From positions 682,001 through 746,000 of the forward strand of contig CAVSZD010000006.1 of assembly GCA_963732355.1 (NCBI GenBank): a stretch of 64,000 nt of DNA, read 5' to 3'. The notes under the pieces were generated by a model, which made no database searches, was not told the DNA's origin, and saw only the letters and a program-made list of their open reading frames with translations. The translations under genes and the position numbers were made by a program. This stretch comes from JADKAV01 sp963732355. GTDB taxonomy: Bacteria > Actinomycetota > Actinomycetes > S36-B12 > UBA10799. Within the stretch, counting starts at the first letter, position 1, and every line of letters begins with the position of its first letter. Shown one piece after another: positions 52,285-60,855 of the stretch.

Positions 52285-52817
52285 TCCACCACTATTCGCA
52301 AAGTGCAATAGGGGGCGCCGAGGTTCTTGCACTGCGTCTGAGTGATGGTCAGATTCTCACCGAAGTAGTCCCCGGCGCCCAGCGTGAGGCCCTCAGCCAG
52401 GCTGCACATCGCACGTGCCGAGTGGTAGTCCATCAGGATCGCGCCGCTGTCGTCCGCGGCGAACTCGAAGCGGGGTGGTTCAGCGCCGGGGTACAGCTTG
52501 CGAACCTCGGGGTGGATGACGCTGTTGAGCGTGGGCAACAGGGTCGACACGCTGCGGTGCAGTTCGAAGAACTCGGGGAACCGAGCCGCCAGCATGGGCA
52601 GCGAACGCCGGCCGATATGACGCACCACGTCCTCGGGCTGCTGCCCGCCCGCTTGCGAGGCTGCCGCAACGATCGCGTCGAGGTCGGCGTCTGCGTACGA
52701 GCCAACCGCCGTGTACGCACCGTGAACATCGGCATGTTCCAGCAGGTCATCCCAGGCGTCGTGACCACTGTCCTCAGTGACCACATCCTCGACAAGATTG
52801 AAGATGATGCCTTTCAT
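52281..52817 (-). CDS. H-NOX haem-nitric-oxide-binding sensor
   Basis: 178 residues, the typical stand-alone H-NOX length. It begins MKGIIFNLVEDVV. The proximal ligand is H102 (NSVIHPEVRKLYPGAEPPRF), P115 is the haem-distorting Pro, and Y131-S133-R135 (MDYHSARAMC) bind the haem propionates. Position 140 is Leu, so the distal Tyr that stabilises O2 is missing; by known rules this predicts NO over O2. It is co-translated with the hybrid kinase (ATGA). An OmpR-type regulator gene lies 75 nt upstream on the same strand. Confidence 0.94.
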   Translation of the reverse strand: MKGIIFNLVEDVVTEDSGHDAWDDLLEHADVHGAYTAVGSYADADLDAIVAAASQAGGQQPEDVVRHIGRRSLPMLAARFPEFFELHRSVSTLLPTLNSVIHPEVRKLYPGAEPPRFEFAADDSGAILMDYHSARAMCSLAEGLTLGAGDYFGENLTITQTQCKNLGAPYCTLRIVVE

Positions 52818-52892
52818 GACACCTCCGTTCCGAGGCGTCCCATTGTGGGTGCCAGGCGTTTCATAACCACCCTCTGCCGGGTCAATCCCTGG

Positions 52893-53579
52893 TCAAGACT
52901 TCGCTTCGAAGCGGAAGCCCACGCCCCGGACCGTGTGGATGAACCGCGGGTTGCTGCCCGACTCGCCCAGCTTCTTGCGCAGGTTGCCCATGTGCACGTC
53001 CACGACGTGGTCATCGCCGTACCAGTCCGCACCCCACACCGCGTCGAGCAGTTGCTGTCGGGCGAACACCCTGCGTGGCTCCGAGGCCAGCTTGGTCAGC
53101 AGGTCGAACTCGATCTTGGTCAGGTCCATTAGTTGGCCGTCCAGCCGGACCTCACGGGCGTTCGGGTCGATGGACAGTCCGGCGAACTCCATGGTGTCGG
53201 TGGGGGCGGGTGCGCGGGGCCGCCTGCGCATGGCCCCGATGCGGGCCGCCAGCTCGCGCGCTGAGAAGGGTTTCGTTACGTAGTCGTCGGCCCCAACAGT
53301 CAGACCCACCACGCGGTCCACCTCGTCGGTGCGCCCGGTCACCATGATCACGTAGGAGTCGCTGAACTCACGGATCCTGCGACACACCTCGAACCCGTCG
53401 ATACCCGGCAGGCTGACGTCCAGCAGAACCACCTCAGGGCGCCGGGCCTTGGCCAGCCCGATCCCGGTCTCGCCATCTTGCGCGGCCACCACTTCGAAGC
53501 CTTCGTTTTCCAGCAGTCGGGTGCCGATGAGGGCGTATTCCCGGTTGTCTTCCACGAGCAGAGCGATCGGTCGGGCCAC
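52893..53579 (-). CDS. OmpR/PhoB-type response regulator
   Basis: 228 residues. Receiver: D11 acidic pocket, D54 in VVLLDVSLPGIDG, K103 in DDYVTKPFS. Winged-helix output: LTKIEFDLLTKLASEPRRVFARQQLLDAVWG and VVDVHMGNLRKKLGESG, IHTVRGVGFRFE. It is the first gene of the cluster with H-NOX and the degenerate hybrid kinase and is the probable output. It needs a His-phosphodonor; the complete kinase at 48197 or an unlinked one could serve. Confidence 0.93.
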   Translation of the reverse strand: MARPIALLVEDNREYALIGTRLLENEGFEVVAAQDGETGIGLAKARRPEVVLLDVSLPGIDGFEVCRRIREFSDSYVIMVTGRTDEVDRVVGLTVGADDYVTKPFSARELAARIGAMRRRPRAPAPTDTMEFAGLSIDPNAREVRLDGQLMDLTKIEFDLLTKLASEPRRVFARQQLLDAVWGADWYGDDHVVDVHMGNLRKKLGESGSNPRFIHTVRGVGFRFEAKS

Positions 53580-53708
53580 GGGCTTGATTGTGGCAGGGGT
53601 TGCGGGTCGGTGGGGGGTTTTGGCGCGGGTGGGCGCGGGGACGGGGCAGGCTGGGCGGGGGCGCGGCGTGGCGCGGCGTGGCGCGGCGTGGCAACCCCTC
53701 CCCGGGGC

Positions 53709-53944
53709 GTTGGTTGACGTTCGGGTAGTTGGGTGACGTTCAGGCGGCGACGGGCGTCAACCAACTGCACGAGCCCCACCCAACGCGGGGTGTGGCCCGG
53801 GTTGGCCCCGGCCGCGGCTCCCCTTGGGCATTGGGTCCCCGGTCGGCTCCCCCTGGGGCCGTTGGGTGACGTCCGGGTAGTTGGTTGAGGTTCAGGCGGC
53901 GACGGGCGTCAACCAACTGCACGAGCCCCACCCAACGCGGGGTG
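53709..53944. repeat. Two ~85-bp palindromic repeats (family C), 152 bp apart
   Basis: In the first (53709-53792) GTTGGTTGACG pairs with CGTCAACCAAC 57 bp later, followed by TGCACGAGCCCCACCCAACG. The second (53861-53944) repeats the arrangement with GTTGGGTGACG on the left, so that arm is imperfect. Together with GC-rich TGGCGCGGCG runs they fill 53580-54007, upstream of both the response regulator and the flavoprotein. No gene is seen. Confidence 0.85.
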
Positions 53945-54007
53945 ACGCCATCGGGGGCCGCTCCGGCGTGGGTCGCGACACCGTCCCCGGCGCGACAGGA
54001 TGTGGCC

Positions 54008-55354
54008 ATGCGGGTAGTGGTGATTGGAGCCGATGCGTGTGGCGCCTCGGCCGCCTCGACGATCAAGCGGATGCAGCCTGACTACGAGGTGGTGGTGCTG
54101 GAGAGGCAGTCCTGGACCTCATATTCGGCCTGCGGCATCCCGTACTGGCTGGCCGGTGAGACCGAGGGCCCCGAGCCGCTGATCGCTCGGACGCCCGAGC
54201 AGCACCGGGCCAACGGCTTGGACCTGCGAACCGGGTGGGAGGCGACGGCCATCGACGTCGCGGCCCAACGGGTTAGCGCCAGGCAGTTAGCAGTAGGCAC
54301 GACTGAGACCTTCGACTACGACCATCTGGTGATCGGCACGGGTGCGGTTCCGCGCCGCCCCGCGATCGCGGGGATCGACCTGCCCGGGGTTCACGGTGTG
54401 CAGACCATCGACGACGGGCTGGCCGTCGTGGACTCCCTTGAGCGTCCGGTGCGCAACGCTGTCGTCGTCGGCGCGGGATACATCGGCATCGAGATGGCCG
54501 AGGCGATGTGCAGGCGGGGCTTCGACGTTACGGTTGTGGATCTCGCGCAACAGCCCATGACGACGCTGGACCCGGACATGGGCGAACTCATCGCCACCGC
54601 AATGTCCGGAATGGGGATCTCCTATCGGGGTGGTGAGGCCGTGAGCGAGTTCGTCGCCGGTGATCATGGGTGGGTGTCGGGCGTGGTCACCTCGGGAGGT
54701 GAATACCCCGCGGACATCGTGATCCTCGGAATGGGCGTTCAGCCCAACTCCGACCTTGCCCGGCAGGCGGGTCTGCCTCTGCGTGACCACGGCGGCATCG
54801 CCACCGATGACCACATGCGCGTCGTCGGCCAGGCCAACGTCTGGGCCGGCGGGGACTGCGTCGAGGTTCGCGACCGGATCACGGGGCGTTTCCTGCATGT
54901 CCCGTTGGGTACTCATGCCAATAAGCACGGCCGGGTCATCGGGACCAACATCGGCGGCGGCGACTTGGCCTTCCCAGGGGTGGTGGGCACGGCGGTCTCC
55001 AAGGTGTGCGAGCTCGAGATCTCCCGGGTCGGACTGACGCAGGCCGAGGCCGCCGAGTGTGGGTTCGACACCGTGTCGGCCCGGATCCAGGCCAGCACCA
55101 AGGCCCACTACATGCCCGGTTCCGGACCCATCCACGTCAAAGCCATCGCGCAGCGTGGCAGTGGCCGGGTCCTCGGGTGCCAGATCGTCGGACAAGCCGG
55201 CTCCGGCAAACGCATCGATGCGGCGGCGGTCGCGATCTGGAACCAGATGACGGTCGAGCAGGTCACCAGCTGCGACCTCGCGTACGCACCGCCGTTCTCC
55301 CCGGTGTGGGACCCGGTCCAGATCGCGACCCGCAGGCTCACGTCGTTGGTGTGA
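54008..55354 (+). CDS. FAD/NAD(P)-dependent oxidoreductase, CoA-disulfide-reductase-like
   Basis: 448 residues from ATG 54008. FAD site VVVIGADACGASAASTIKRM; the redox-type Cys in SYSACGIPYWLAG, which is the single active-site Cys of CoADR/Nox-like proteins; the NAD site VVVGAGYIGIEMAEA; ANVWAGGDCVEV as the second FAD site; and a dimerisation domain to the end. It could reduce CoA disulfide, polysulfide or O2 (NADH oxidase). Longer starts reaching 53885 read through repeats and are rejected. The 3' end overlaps the convergent MFS gene by 17 nt. Confidence 0.87.
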   Translation: MRVVVIGADACGASAASTIKRMQPDYEVVVLERQSWTSYSACGIPYWLAGETEGPEPLIARTPEQHRANGLDLRTGWEATAIDVAAQRVSARQLAVGTTETFDYDHLVIGTGAVPRRPAIAGIDLPGVHGVQTIDDGLAVVDSLERPVRNAVVVGAGYIGIEMAEAMCRRGFDVTVVDLAQQPMTTLDPDMGELIATAMSGMGISYRGGEAVSEFVAGDHGWVSGVVTSGGEYPADIVILGMGVQPNSDLARQAGLPLRDHGGIATDDHMRVVGQANVWAGGDCVEVRDRITGRFLHVPLGTHANKHGRVIGTNIGGGDLAFPGVVGTAVSKVCELEISRVGLTQAEAAECGFDTVSARIQASTKAHYMPGSGPIHVKAIAQRGSGRVLGCQIVGQAGSGKRIDAAAVAIWNQMTVEQVTSCDLAYAPPFSPVWDPVQIATRRLTSLV

Positions 55355-56875
55355 GGCGGTGTCGCGCTGGCAGCCAGAGCAGCGCCAGCACCGCACCGAG
55401 CGCTGTGGCAGCGGCGGCGACGATCGAGCCCGCCTGGAAGCCGGACATGAACGCCGTCTGCGCCGCTTCCAGCAGGACCGCACCCTGCGGGATCTGCTCG
55501 GACAGCACGACCGCTGCGCCCATCGACTCCTCCACAAGGGCGACGACCTGCTCGGGGAAGCCCTTGAGCCCATCCACGATCTGGGGCCCGTAGAGGCTGG
55601 CGAAGACCGACCCCACGATCGCGACGCCGAGCGTGCCGCCCAGTTCCCGGGTGGTGTCGTTGACCGCTGAGCCCACCCCAGCCTTGTCTGAAGGCAGCGC
55701 GCCCATGATCGCCTCAGTGGCCGGGCTGGTGGTCAGACCCAGGCCGGCAGCGATCGTGACCATGCTGGCCAGCACCGGCCCGAAGTACGCGCTGTCGGCA
55801 CTCAGCGTCGAGGCCATCACGAAACCGAGGCTCATGAGTGTCAGCCCGATCGTCACGACGGCCTTGCTGCCGATCCTGTGCATGATGGCGATGGACACGG
55901 GCGAGAAGACGCCGGTGACCACGGCGAAGGGCACGGTCCGCAGCCCCGCCTGCAGCGGGCTGTATCCCTGGACCAACTGCATGTACTGGGTGATCAGGAA
56001 GATGAAGCCGAACAGCCCGAAGAAGGCCGACGCGATGGCAACACTGGCGGCCGAGAAGCGGGGGTTTCTGAAGAGGGAGACGTCCAGCAGGGGGTAGCGG
56101 GTGCGCAGTTCCTGCACGACGAACGCGGCGAGCAGTAGCAGTCCCGCGTTGTACCAGTGACCACGACCTCGGCTGAAGTCCAGCCGCGGTGGGGTGCTTC
56201 GATGACCGCCCACACGATGGCTGCGATGGATGTGACGGACAGTAGGAGGCCCAGCTTGTCGAGGCGTCCCGGGCGCGGGTCGCGCGAATCCGGGATGAGC
56301 ACCCGACCGGCCAGCAGCGCGACCGCCGCGATCGGGATGTTGACCAGGAAGATCGAGCCCCACCAGTAGTTCTCCAGCAGCAGCCCACCGCTGACCGGTC
56401 CGGCTGCGACGGCCAGCCCCGTCACCCCGGACCAGATGCCGATCGCCATTGCCCGTTCCCGGGTGTCCGTGAAGACGTTGATGATGATCGCGAGGGTGGC
56501 TGGGAAGATCAGCGCGGCACCGATTCCCATGAGTGCGCGGGCGCCGATGAGTTGCTCGGTGGTCTGGGACAGCGCGGCCAGTCCCGAGGTGAGCGCGAAG
56601 AGGACGAGGCCGAGTTGCAGTGCGCGTCGGCGTCCGGTGCGGTCCCCGAAATAGCCGAACGCCAGCAGCAGCGCGGAGAACACCAGCGTGTACGCGTCGA
56701 CGATCCACTGCAGGTTGGCTGTGGTGGCCGACAGTTCCTCGCTGAGCGTGGGTAGGGCCACGTTCACGATCGTGTTGTCGACGACCACCATGAACAGGCT
56801 CAAGCAGAGGACCGCCAGGATCCACCACCGGCCCCTCGTGCGTTGGCTGGTTGGCACCTTCGTCAAGACCGACAT
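55338..56875 (-). pseudogene. DHA2-type MFS efflux transporter with a frameshift
   Basis: The N-terminal frame runs MSVLTKVPTSQRTRGRWW, VVVDNTIVNVALPTLSEEL and GYFGDRTGRRRALQLG to GWTSAEVVV near 56160. The rest continues one frame over: NAGLLLLAAFVVQELR, LFRNPRFSAASVAI and on to the stop at 55338. Joining them gives a normal 14-helix drug-proton antiporter of about 510 residues. The shift fits one lost base near 56153-56165. It is divergent from a TetR gene; the two share operators. Either it is inactive or the base is a sequence error. Confidence 0.85.
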
Positions 56876-56891
56876 GTTCGTTTCCCTTCTG

Positions 56892-56929
56892 TAGAACAAT
56901 GTTCTAGATATGTAGAACGTTATACTACA
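56892..56929. promoter_or_regulatory. Two TetR operator palindromes between divergent genes
   Basis: TAGAACAATGTTCTA (56892-56906) is a perfect 15-bp palindrome. TGTAGAACGTTATACTACA (56911-56929) is an imperfect second copy with TGTAG/CTACA arms. They fill the 57-bp gap between the MFS start (56875) and the TetR start (56933). Such paired sites suit repression of both genes by the TetR protein. Confidence 0.75.
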
Positions 56930-56932
56930 GAT

Positions 56933-57556
56933 ATGAGTAGAACGCCAAGCCGGGATGTGGAAGAGGGGCTGCTGCGCGCTGCCGAGCAGATCCTCATTGA
57001 CGAGGGACCGGACGCCATCACGGTTCGTAAGGTGGCCACCTGTGCTGGGGTCGCGCCGATGGGTGTCTACAACCGCTTCGAGGGTAAGCAAGGGCTGCTC
57101 GAGGCACTGTTCATCCGCGGGTTCCAGCAGCTCCAGGCCATGGTCGCCTCAGCGAACGGGCCGGACGCCGTCGCGCGGCTTCGGGCCGCCTGCCTGAATT
57201 ACCGGGAGTTCGCGATCACCAACCCCGAGCACTACCGGCTGATGTTCGAGCGGATGCACGAGGTCGAGCCGGGCGAGCGCGGGATGCTGGAGGCGTTCGC
57301 GTCGTTCGAGCAGCTGGTGGGCAACGTGGCGGCGGCGAGGACGCTGCGCCCGCTTGGGGTCGGGTCGGACACCGAGGTGGCCCAGCAGATCTGGTCGGCG
57401 CTGCACGGCGCGGTGAGTCTGGAGTTGCTGGGGATCGGTTTCGCTGAGGACGCGGATGTGGGGTTCCAGGCGATGCTGGATGCCTGTTGGTGGGGATGGA
57501 GCAGGTGGCGAACGGCTGAGGGTGCGGCTGGTTGCGGTGTAGTCTCACGCACGTGA
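56933..57556 (+). CDS. TetR-family transcriptional repressor
   Basis: 207 residues from ATG 56933. The HTH is LLRAAEQILIDEGPDAITVRKVATCAGVAPMGVYNRFEGKQGLLEALF. The C-terminal ligand domain (YREFAITNPEHYRLMFERM) resembles the TetR_C_13/WHG types. It should control the divergent MFS pump and itself through the two palindromes. The stop overlaps the start of the UDP-glucuronate decarboxylase gene (GTGA at 57553), linking regulator and sugar locus in one transcript, which is unusual. Confidence 0.92.
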   Translation: MSRTPSRDVEEGLLRAAEQILIDEGPDAITVRKVATCAGVAPMGVYNRFEGKQGLLEALFIRGFQQLQAMVASANGPDAVARLRAACLNYREFAITNPEHYRLMFERMHEVEPGERGMLEAFASFEQLVGNVAAARTLRPLGVGSDTEVAQQIWSALHGAVSLELLGIGFAEDADVGFQAMLDACWWGWSRWRTAEGAAGCGVVSRT

Positions 57557-58527
57557 GTGCCCCCATTCTGCCCAGGCGCGTCCTGGTCACCGGTGGTGCC
57601 GGTTTCATCGGCTCCCACCTGTGTGAGCGGCTTCTCCAGCAGGGGCACGAGGTCCTGTGCATCGACAACTACTACTCGTCATCGCGGGTCAACGTCGAGC
57701 ACCTGATCGCCCATCCACGTTTCGAACTGATGCGCCACGACGTCACCTTCCCTGTCTATGTGGAGGTCGACGAGATCTACCACCTCGCGTGTCCGGCCTC
57801 GCCCATCCAGTACCAGCGCGACCCGGTCCAGACCACCAAGACCAGCGTCCACGGTTCGATCAACGTGCTGGGTCTTGCCAAGCGGACGAAGGCACGCATT
57901 CTGCTCGCGTCCACCTCGGAGGTGTATGGCGACCCGACGGTCCACCCGCAGCGCGAGGACTATTGGGGCAACGTGAATCCGATCGGGCCGCGATCCTGCT
58001 ACGACGAGGGCAAGCGGTGCGCCGAGACGCTGTTCATGGACTACCGGCGCCAGCACGGCATGGACACCAAGATCGTGAGGATCTTCAACACCTATGGTCC
58101 GCGGATGGCCCCCGACGACGGCCGAGTGGTCAGCAACTTCATCATGCAGGCGCTTGCCGGTGAGCCCTTGACGGTCTACGGGTCCGGTCAGCAGACGCGA
58201 TCCTTCTGCTACGTCGACGACCTCGTTGACGGCCTGCTGGCGATGATGAACACCGCGCCTGAGGTGGCCGGGCCGGTCAACCTGGGCAATCCCGAAGAGG
58301 TCACGATGGCCGACCTGGCCGCGAAGGTGGCCGCGGTCGCGGGTGTGCCGGTGCGCGTGGCCCACGAACCCCTGCCCACCGACGATCCGATGCAGCGCAT
58401 GCCGGACGTGACGCTGGCCGGCCGGGTACTCGGGTGGTCGGCCCAGATTCCGCTGGACAAGGGCTTGGAACAGACGGTGAACTGGTTCCGAAAGCAGTAC
58501 GCGACCGATCTGGCAGGTACCCCGTGA
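57553..58527 (+). CDS. UDP-glucuronate decarboxylase (UDP-xylose synthase)
   Basis: 324 residues from GTG 57553 (VSAPILPRRVLVTGGAGFIGSHL). The extended-SDR NAD site is GGAGFIG. LASTSEVYGDPTVHPQ has the Thr-Ser-Glu of UXS, SCYDEGKRCAETL the Tyr/Lys pair, and RIFNTYGPRM the UXS block. It turns UDP-glucuronate into UDP-xylose with NAD cycling; Ugd at 30739 makes the substrate. It overlaps the TetR stop and the next start (GTGA at 58524), so it is translated as part of an operon. Confidence 0.9.
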   Translation: MSAPILPRRVLVTGGAGFIGSHLCERLLQQGHEVLCIDNYYSSSRVNVEHLIAHPRFELMRHDVTFPVYVEVDEIYHLACPASPIQYQRDPVQTTKTSVHGSINVLGLAKRTKARILLASTSEVYGDPTVHPQREDYWGNVNPIGPRSCYDEGKRCAETLFMDYRRQHGMDTKIVRIFNTYGPRMAPDDGRVVSNFIMQALAGEPLTVYGSGQQTRSFCYVDDLVDGLLAMMNTAPEVAGPVNLGNPEEVTMADLAAKVAAVAGVPVRVAHEPLPTDDPMQRMPDVTLAGRVLGWSAQIPLDKGLEQTVNWFRKQYATDLAGTP

Positions 58528-59933
58528 CCCAGCGGCTCAGCACCAGGCAGCCACGGGTCTCGACGCGCAACGAGTTCCTCCGTGACTATCAGTTGCGGGT
58601 ACGCGCCCTCGATGTGGCCGTGATTCTGACCGCTGTGGTCATCGGGCTGCTGCTCGGCTGGGGGTACGGAGGTGAGTTCTTCTCCGACGACCGTCCCCGG
58701 CAGCTCTTCTCGGTCGCGCTGCTGGTCATCTGGCCGATCGCCTTGTGGCAGGCGCAGTCGACGAAGGCCACGATCGTCGCCAATGGTCTCGGGGAGTACC
58801 GACGGGTGATCGTCGCGACGGTCTGGACCGGGCTGTTGGTGATGAGCCTGGCGTACCTGACGAACACCGACTACGGTCGCTGGTTCCTCGTCGGTGTGAT
58901 GCTGACCGGCCTGCTGTTGTTGTTGATCGAGCGCAACCTCATGCGGCGCTGGCTGCACCGGCGAATGGCCGAGGGACAGCCTCTGCATCGGGTGTTCCTG
59001 ATCGCTCCCGCCTCCCGGATGGCCAAGCTCCAGGACGATCTGGCCGGGTCGCAGGGACGCTTCGTGACGGTGGGGTGCTTGGCCCTGGACGAGGACTGGA
59101 ACCCGTCGTCGGCCGTGGACGCGGCGTTGGCGAGTAAGGCCGACACGCTGTTGTTCGCTCCCGGCGGCGACATGGACCCGCAGCAGACCAGACGACTCGG
59201 TTGGGCGATGGAAGACACTGATTTGTCTCTGATGGTGAGTGCATCGCTGGTTGAAGTGGCCGGGCCCCGGCTGTCGGTCGAGCCGGTCGAGGCCCTGTCC
59301 TTCGTGCGCGTCGACATGCCGAAGTTCAGCGGCACCGCCGTCGTGCTCAAGGCGATCACCGATGTGATCGGGTCCAGTCTGCTGTTGATCCTGCTGGGGT
59401 TGCCGATGCTGCTGATCGCTTTCCTGGTCCGGCGGGGTTCGGAGGGGCCGGCGATCTTCAAGCAGGAGCGGGTCGGGTTGGATGGCCGGACGTTCCAGTG
59501 CTGGAAGTTCCGCACGATGTACGTCGATGCCGATGCGCGGCGCGACGAGTTGCGGGCTTCACACGGTGACGGTGGCGCCACGTTCAAGATGGCTGACGAC
59601 CCGCGGGTGACGCGGATCGGCCGCTTCCTGCGACGGTTCTCGATGGACGAGTTGCCGCAACTGATCAACGTATGGCGCGGGGACATGTCGCTGGTGGGTC
59701 CCCGGCCACATCCGCGTGACGACGTCGAGCGCTACGACGATCTGGCAGTGCGCAGGCTTCGGGCGCGGCCCGGGATGACCGGACTGTGGCAGGTGCGCGG
59801 CCGTTCGGATCTGTCGTGGGAGGAGTCGGTGCGACTCGACCTGTACTACGTGGAGAACTGGTCGCTGTCGATGGACTTTGTGATCATGGCGAGTACGGTG
59901 AGTGCGGTTGTGGGTCGGCGGGGGGCGTACTGA
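58524..59933 (+). CDS. Polyprenyl-phosphate glycosylphosphotransferase (WcaJ/CpsE type)
   Basis: 469 residues from GTG 58524. Four N-terminal membrane helices, a soluble CoA-binding-like domain, then the PssY/WcaJ catalytic domain: a TM helix (VLKAITDVIGSSLLLILLGLPMLLIA), FKQERVGLDGRTFQCWKFRTMYVDAD, FLRRFSMDELPQLINVWRGDMSLVGPRP and the final RARPGMTGLWQVRGRSDLSWEE. It loads the first sugar phosphate on undecaprenyl phosphate for exopolysaccharide. It is coupled to the UXS gene (GTGA). Confidence 0.93.
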   Translation: MTQRLSTRQPRVSTRNEFLRDYQLRVRALDVAVILTAVVIGLLLGWGYGGEFFSDDRPRQLFSVALLVIWPIALWQAQSTKATIVANGLGEYRRVIVATVWTGLLVMSLAYLTNTDYGRWFLVGVMLTGLLLLLIERNLMRRWLHRRMAEGQPLHRVFLIAPASRMAKLQDDLAGSQGRFVTVGCLALDEDWNPSSAVDAALASKADTLLFAPGGDMDPQQTRRLGWAMEDTDLSLMVSASLVEVAGPRLSVEPVEALSFVRVDMPKFSGTAVVLKAITDVIGSSLLLILLGLPMLLIAFLVRRGSEGPAIFKQERVGLDGRTFQCWKFRTMYVDADARRDELRASHGDGGATFKMADDPRVTRIGRFLRRFSMDELPQLINVWRGDMSLVGPRPHPRDDVERYDDLAVRRLRARPGMTGLWQVRGRSDLSWEESVRLDLYYVENWSLSMDFVIMASTVSAVVGRRGAY

Positions 59934-59950
59934 GGTGGCGGAAGTGGTGT

Positions 59951-60754
59951 ATGCCTAGAGAACGGCGGGGTGCTCTGGATTCCCTCGGGGTACTTCGTCG
60001 AAAGGCTCGAGTTGCGCTCTCCCCGCGGCGTACAACCCTTGCGTCACGCACGCCGAACGGAGCCGTACTCCTCGGATCCAATCGCGCGGGTCATGGTGGA
60101 CGCGGTCTGTACGTTCATGGCCCTTATCTGGAACCGGAAGTGAGCTTGATGCTTGCCTTGCTTCCGACAGATGGGGTCGTCTTTGACATTGGAGCTAGTA
60201 CAGGTCTGTACACACTCTCGGCAGCCAAACACCTTCGCGCTGATGGAGGCACGGTGATTGCTGTGGAGCCGAACCTGGAGTTACTCGGCATGCTTTCTCG
60301 CAGTCTTTCGCTGAATAGCTTCACTAATGTTCGCCTAAGGGGGCTGTGCTGCTCAGATGAGACGCGTGCCGCAGGTCTTCGGCACAATTTTGGCCGACCG
60401 AATCAGTACAGTCTGGAGGCCTTGGACCGAAAAGCGGTGACGTCGTCTGTCTTAAGCGTGCGCCTCGACGATCTCGCGCGGTGGGAGGGTGTAACTCGAG
60501 TCGACTACATCAAACTCGACGTCGAGGGCAGCGAGGCTCGAGTTCTCCAAGGTGCGGTGAATGTCATCGATGAATATCAACCGGTTATTCAAGTGGAGGA
60601 CTCAGTCGAAGAAGTCACATGGCTGCCTGAAGGGTACGTGAGCGCAAGGGTTGCCGGCAGTGTGAACCATCTCATGATTCCGAAGGATCACCCCGGCCTG
60701 AGTCCACTCCTGCATAGCGGCTGTCTGCAGGTTCAAGCCTCAGAGAGCCCCTGA
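59951..60754 (+). CDS. FkbM-family methyltransferase
   Basis: 267 residues from ATG 59951. VVFDIGASTGLYTLSAAKHL is the SAM motif I, VIAVEPNLELLGMLSRSLSLN follows, and DYIKLDVEGSEARVLQGA is the FkbM-type DVEG block. It probably methylates a sugar in the polysaccharide. The first ~40 residues are basic (RRKARVALSPRRTTLA). From about 60050 on, GC and codon use change toward AT-richer third positions. The gene starts 17 nt after the glycosylphosphotransferase stop. Confidence 0.83.
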   Translation: MPRERRGALDSLGVLRRKARVALSPRRTTLASRTPNGAVLLGSNRAGHGGRGLYVHGPYLEPEVSLMLALLPTDGVVFDIGASTGLYTLSAAKHLRADGGTVIAVEPNLELLGMLSRSLSLNSFTNVRLRGLCCSDETRAAGLRHNFGRPNQYSLEALDRKAVTSSVLSVRLDDLARWEGVTRVDYIKLDVEGSEARVLQGAVNVIDEYQPVIQVEDSVEEVTWLPEGYVSARVAGSVNHLMIPKDHPGLSPLLHSGCLQVQASESP

Positions 60755-60855
60755 CCTGTGTGGACAGAACTGCTCATCTGGCCTTGTGACCGTTGCGCGA
60801 GAGCCCGACAGTCCTGTGGTCGACGCAGGACTTCGCTAAGCAGGGAATCGGCGTA

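Noticed and set aside
54287..55573. Long open frame on the minus strand over the flavoprotein gene
   Set aside because: It is the antisense shadow of a gene with clear FAD and NAD motifs, and its product is Arg/Pro/His-rich with no domain.
56153..56165. Programmed ribosomal frameshift in the MFS gene
   Set aside because: No slippery heptamer or following strong stem is seen at the break; a lost base is simpler.
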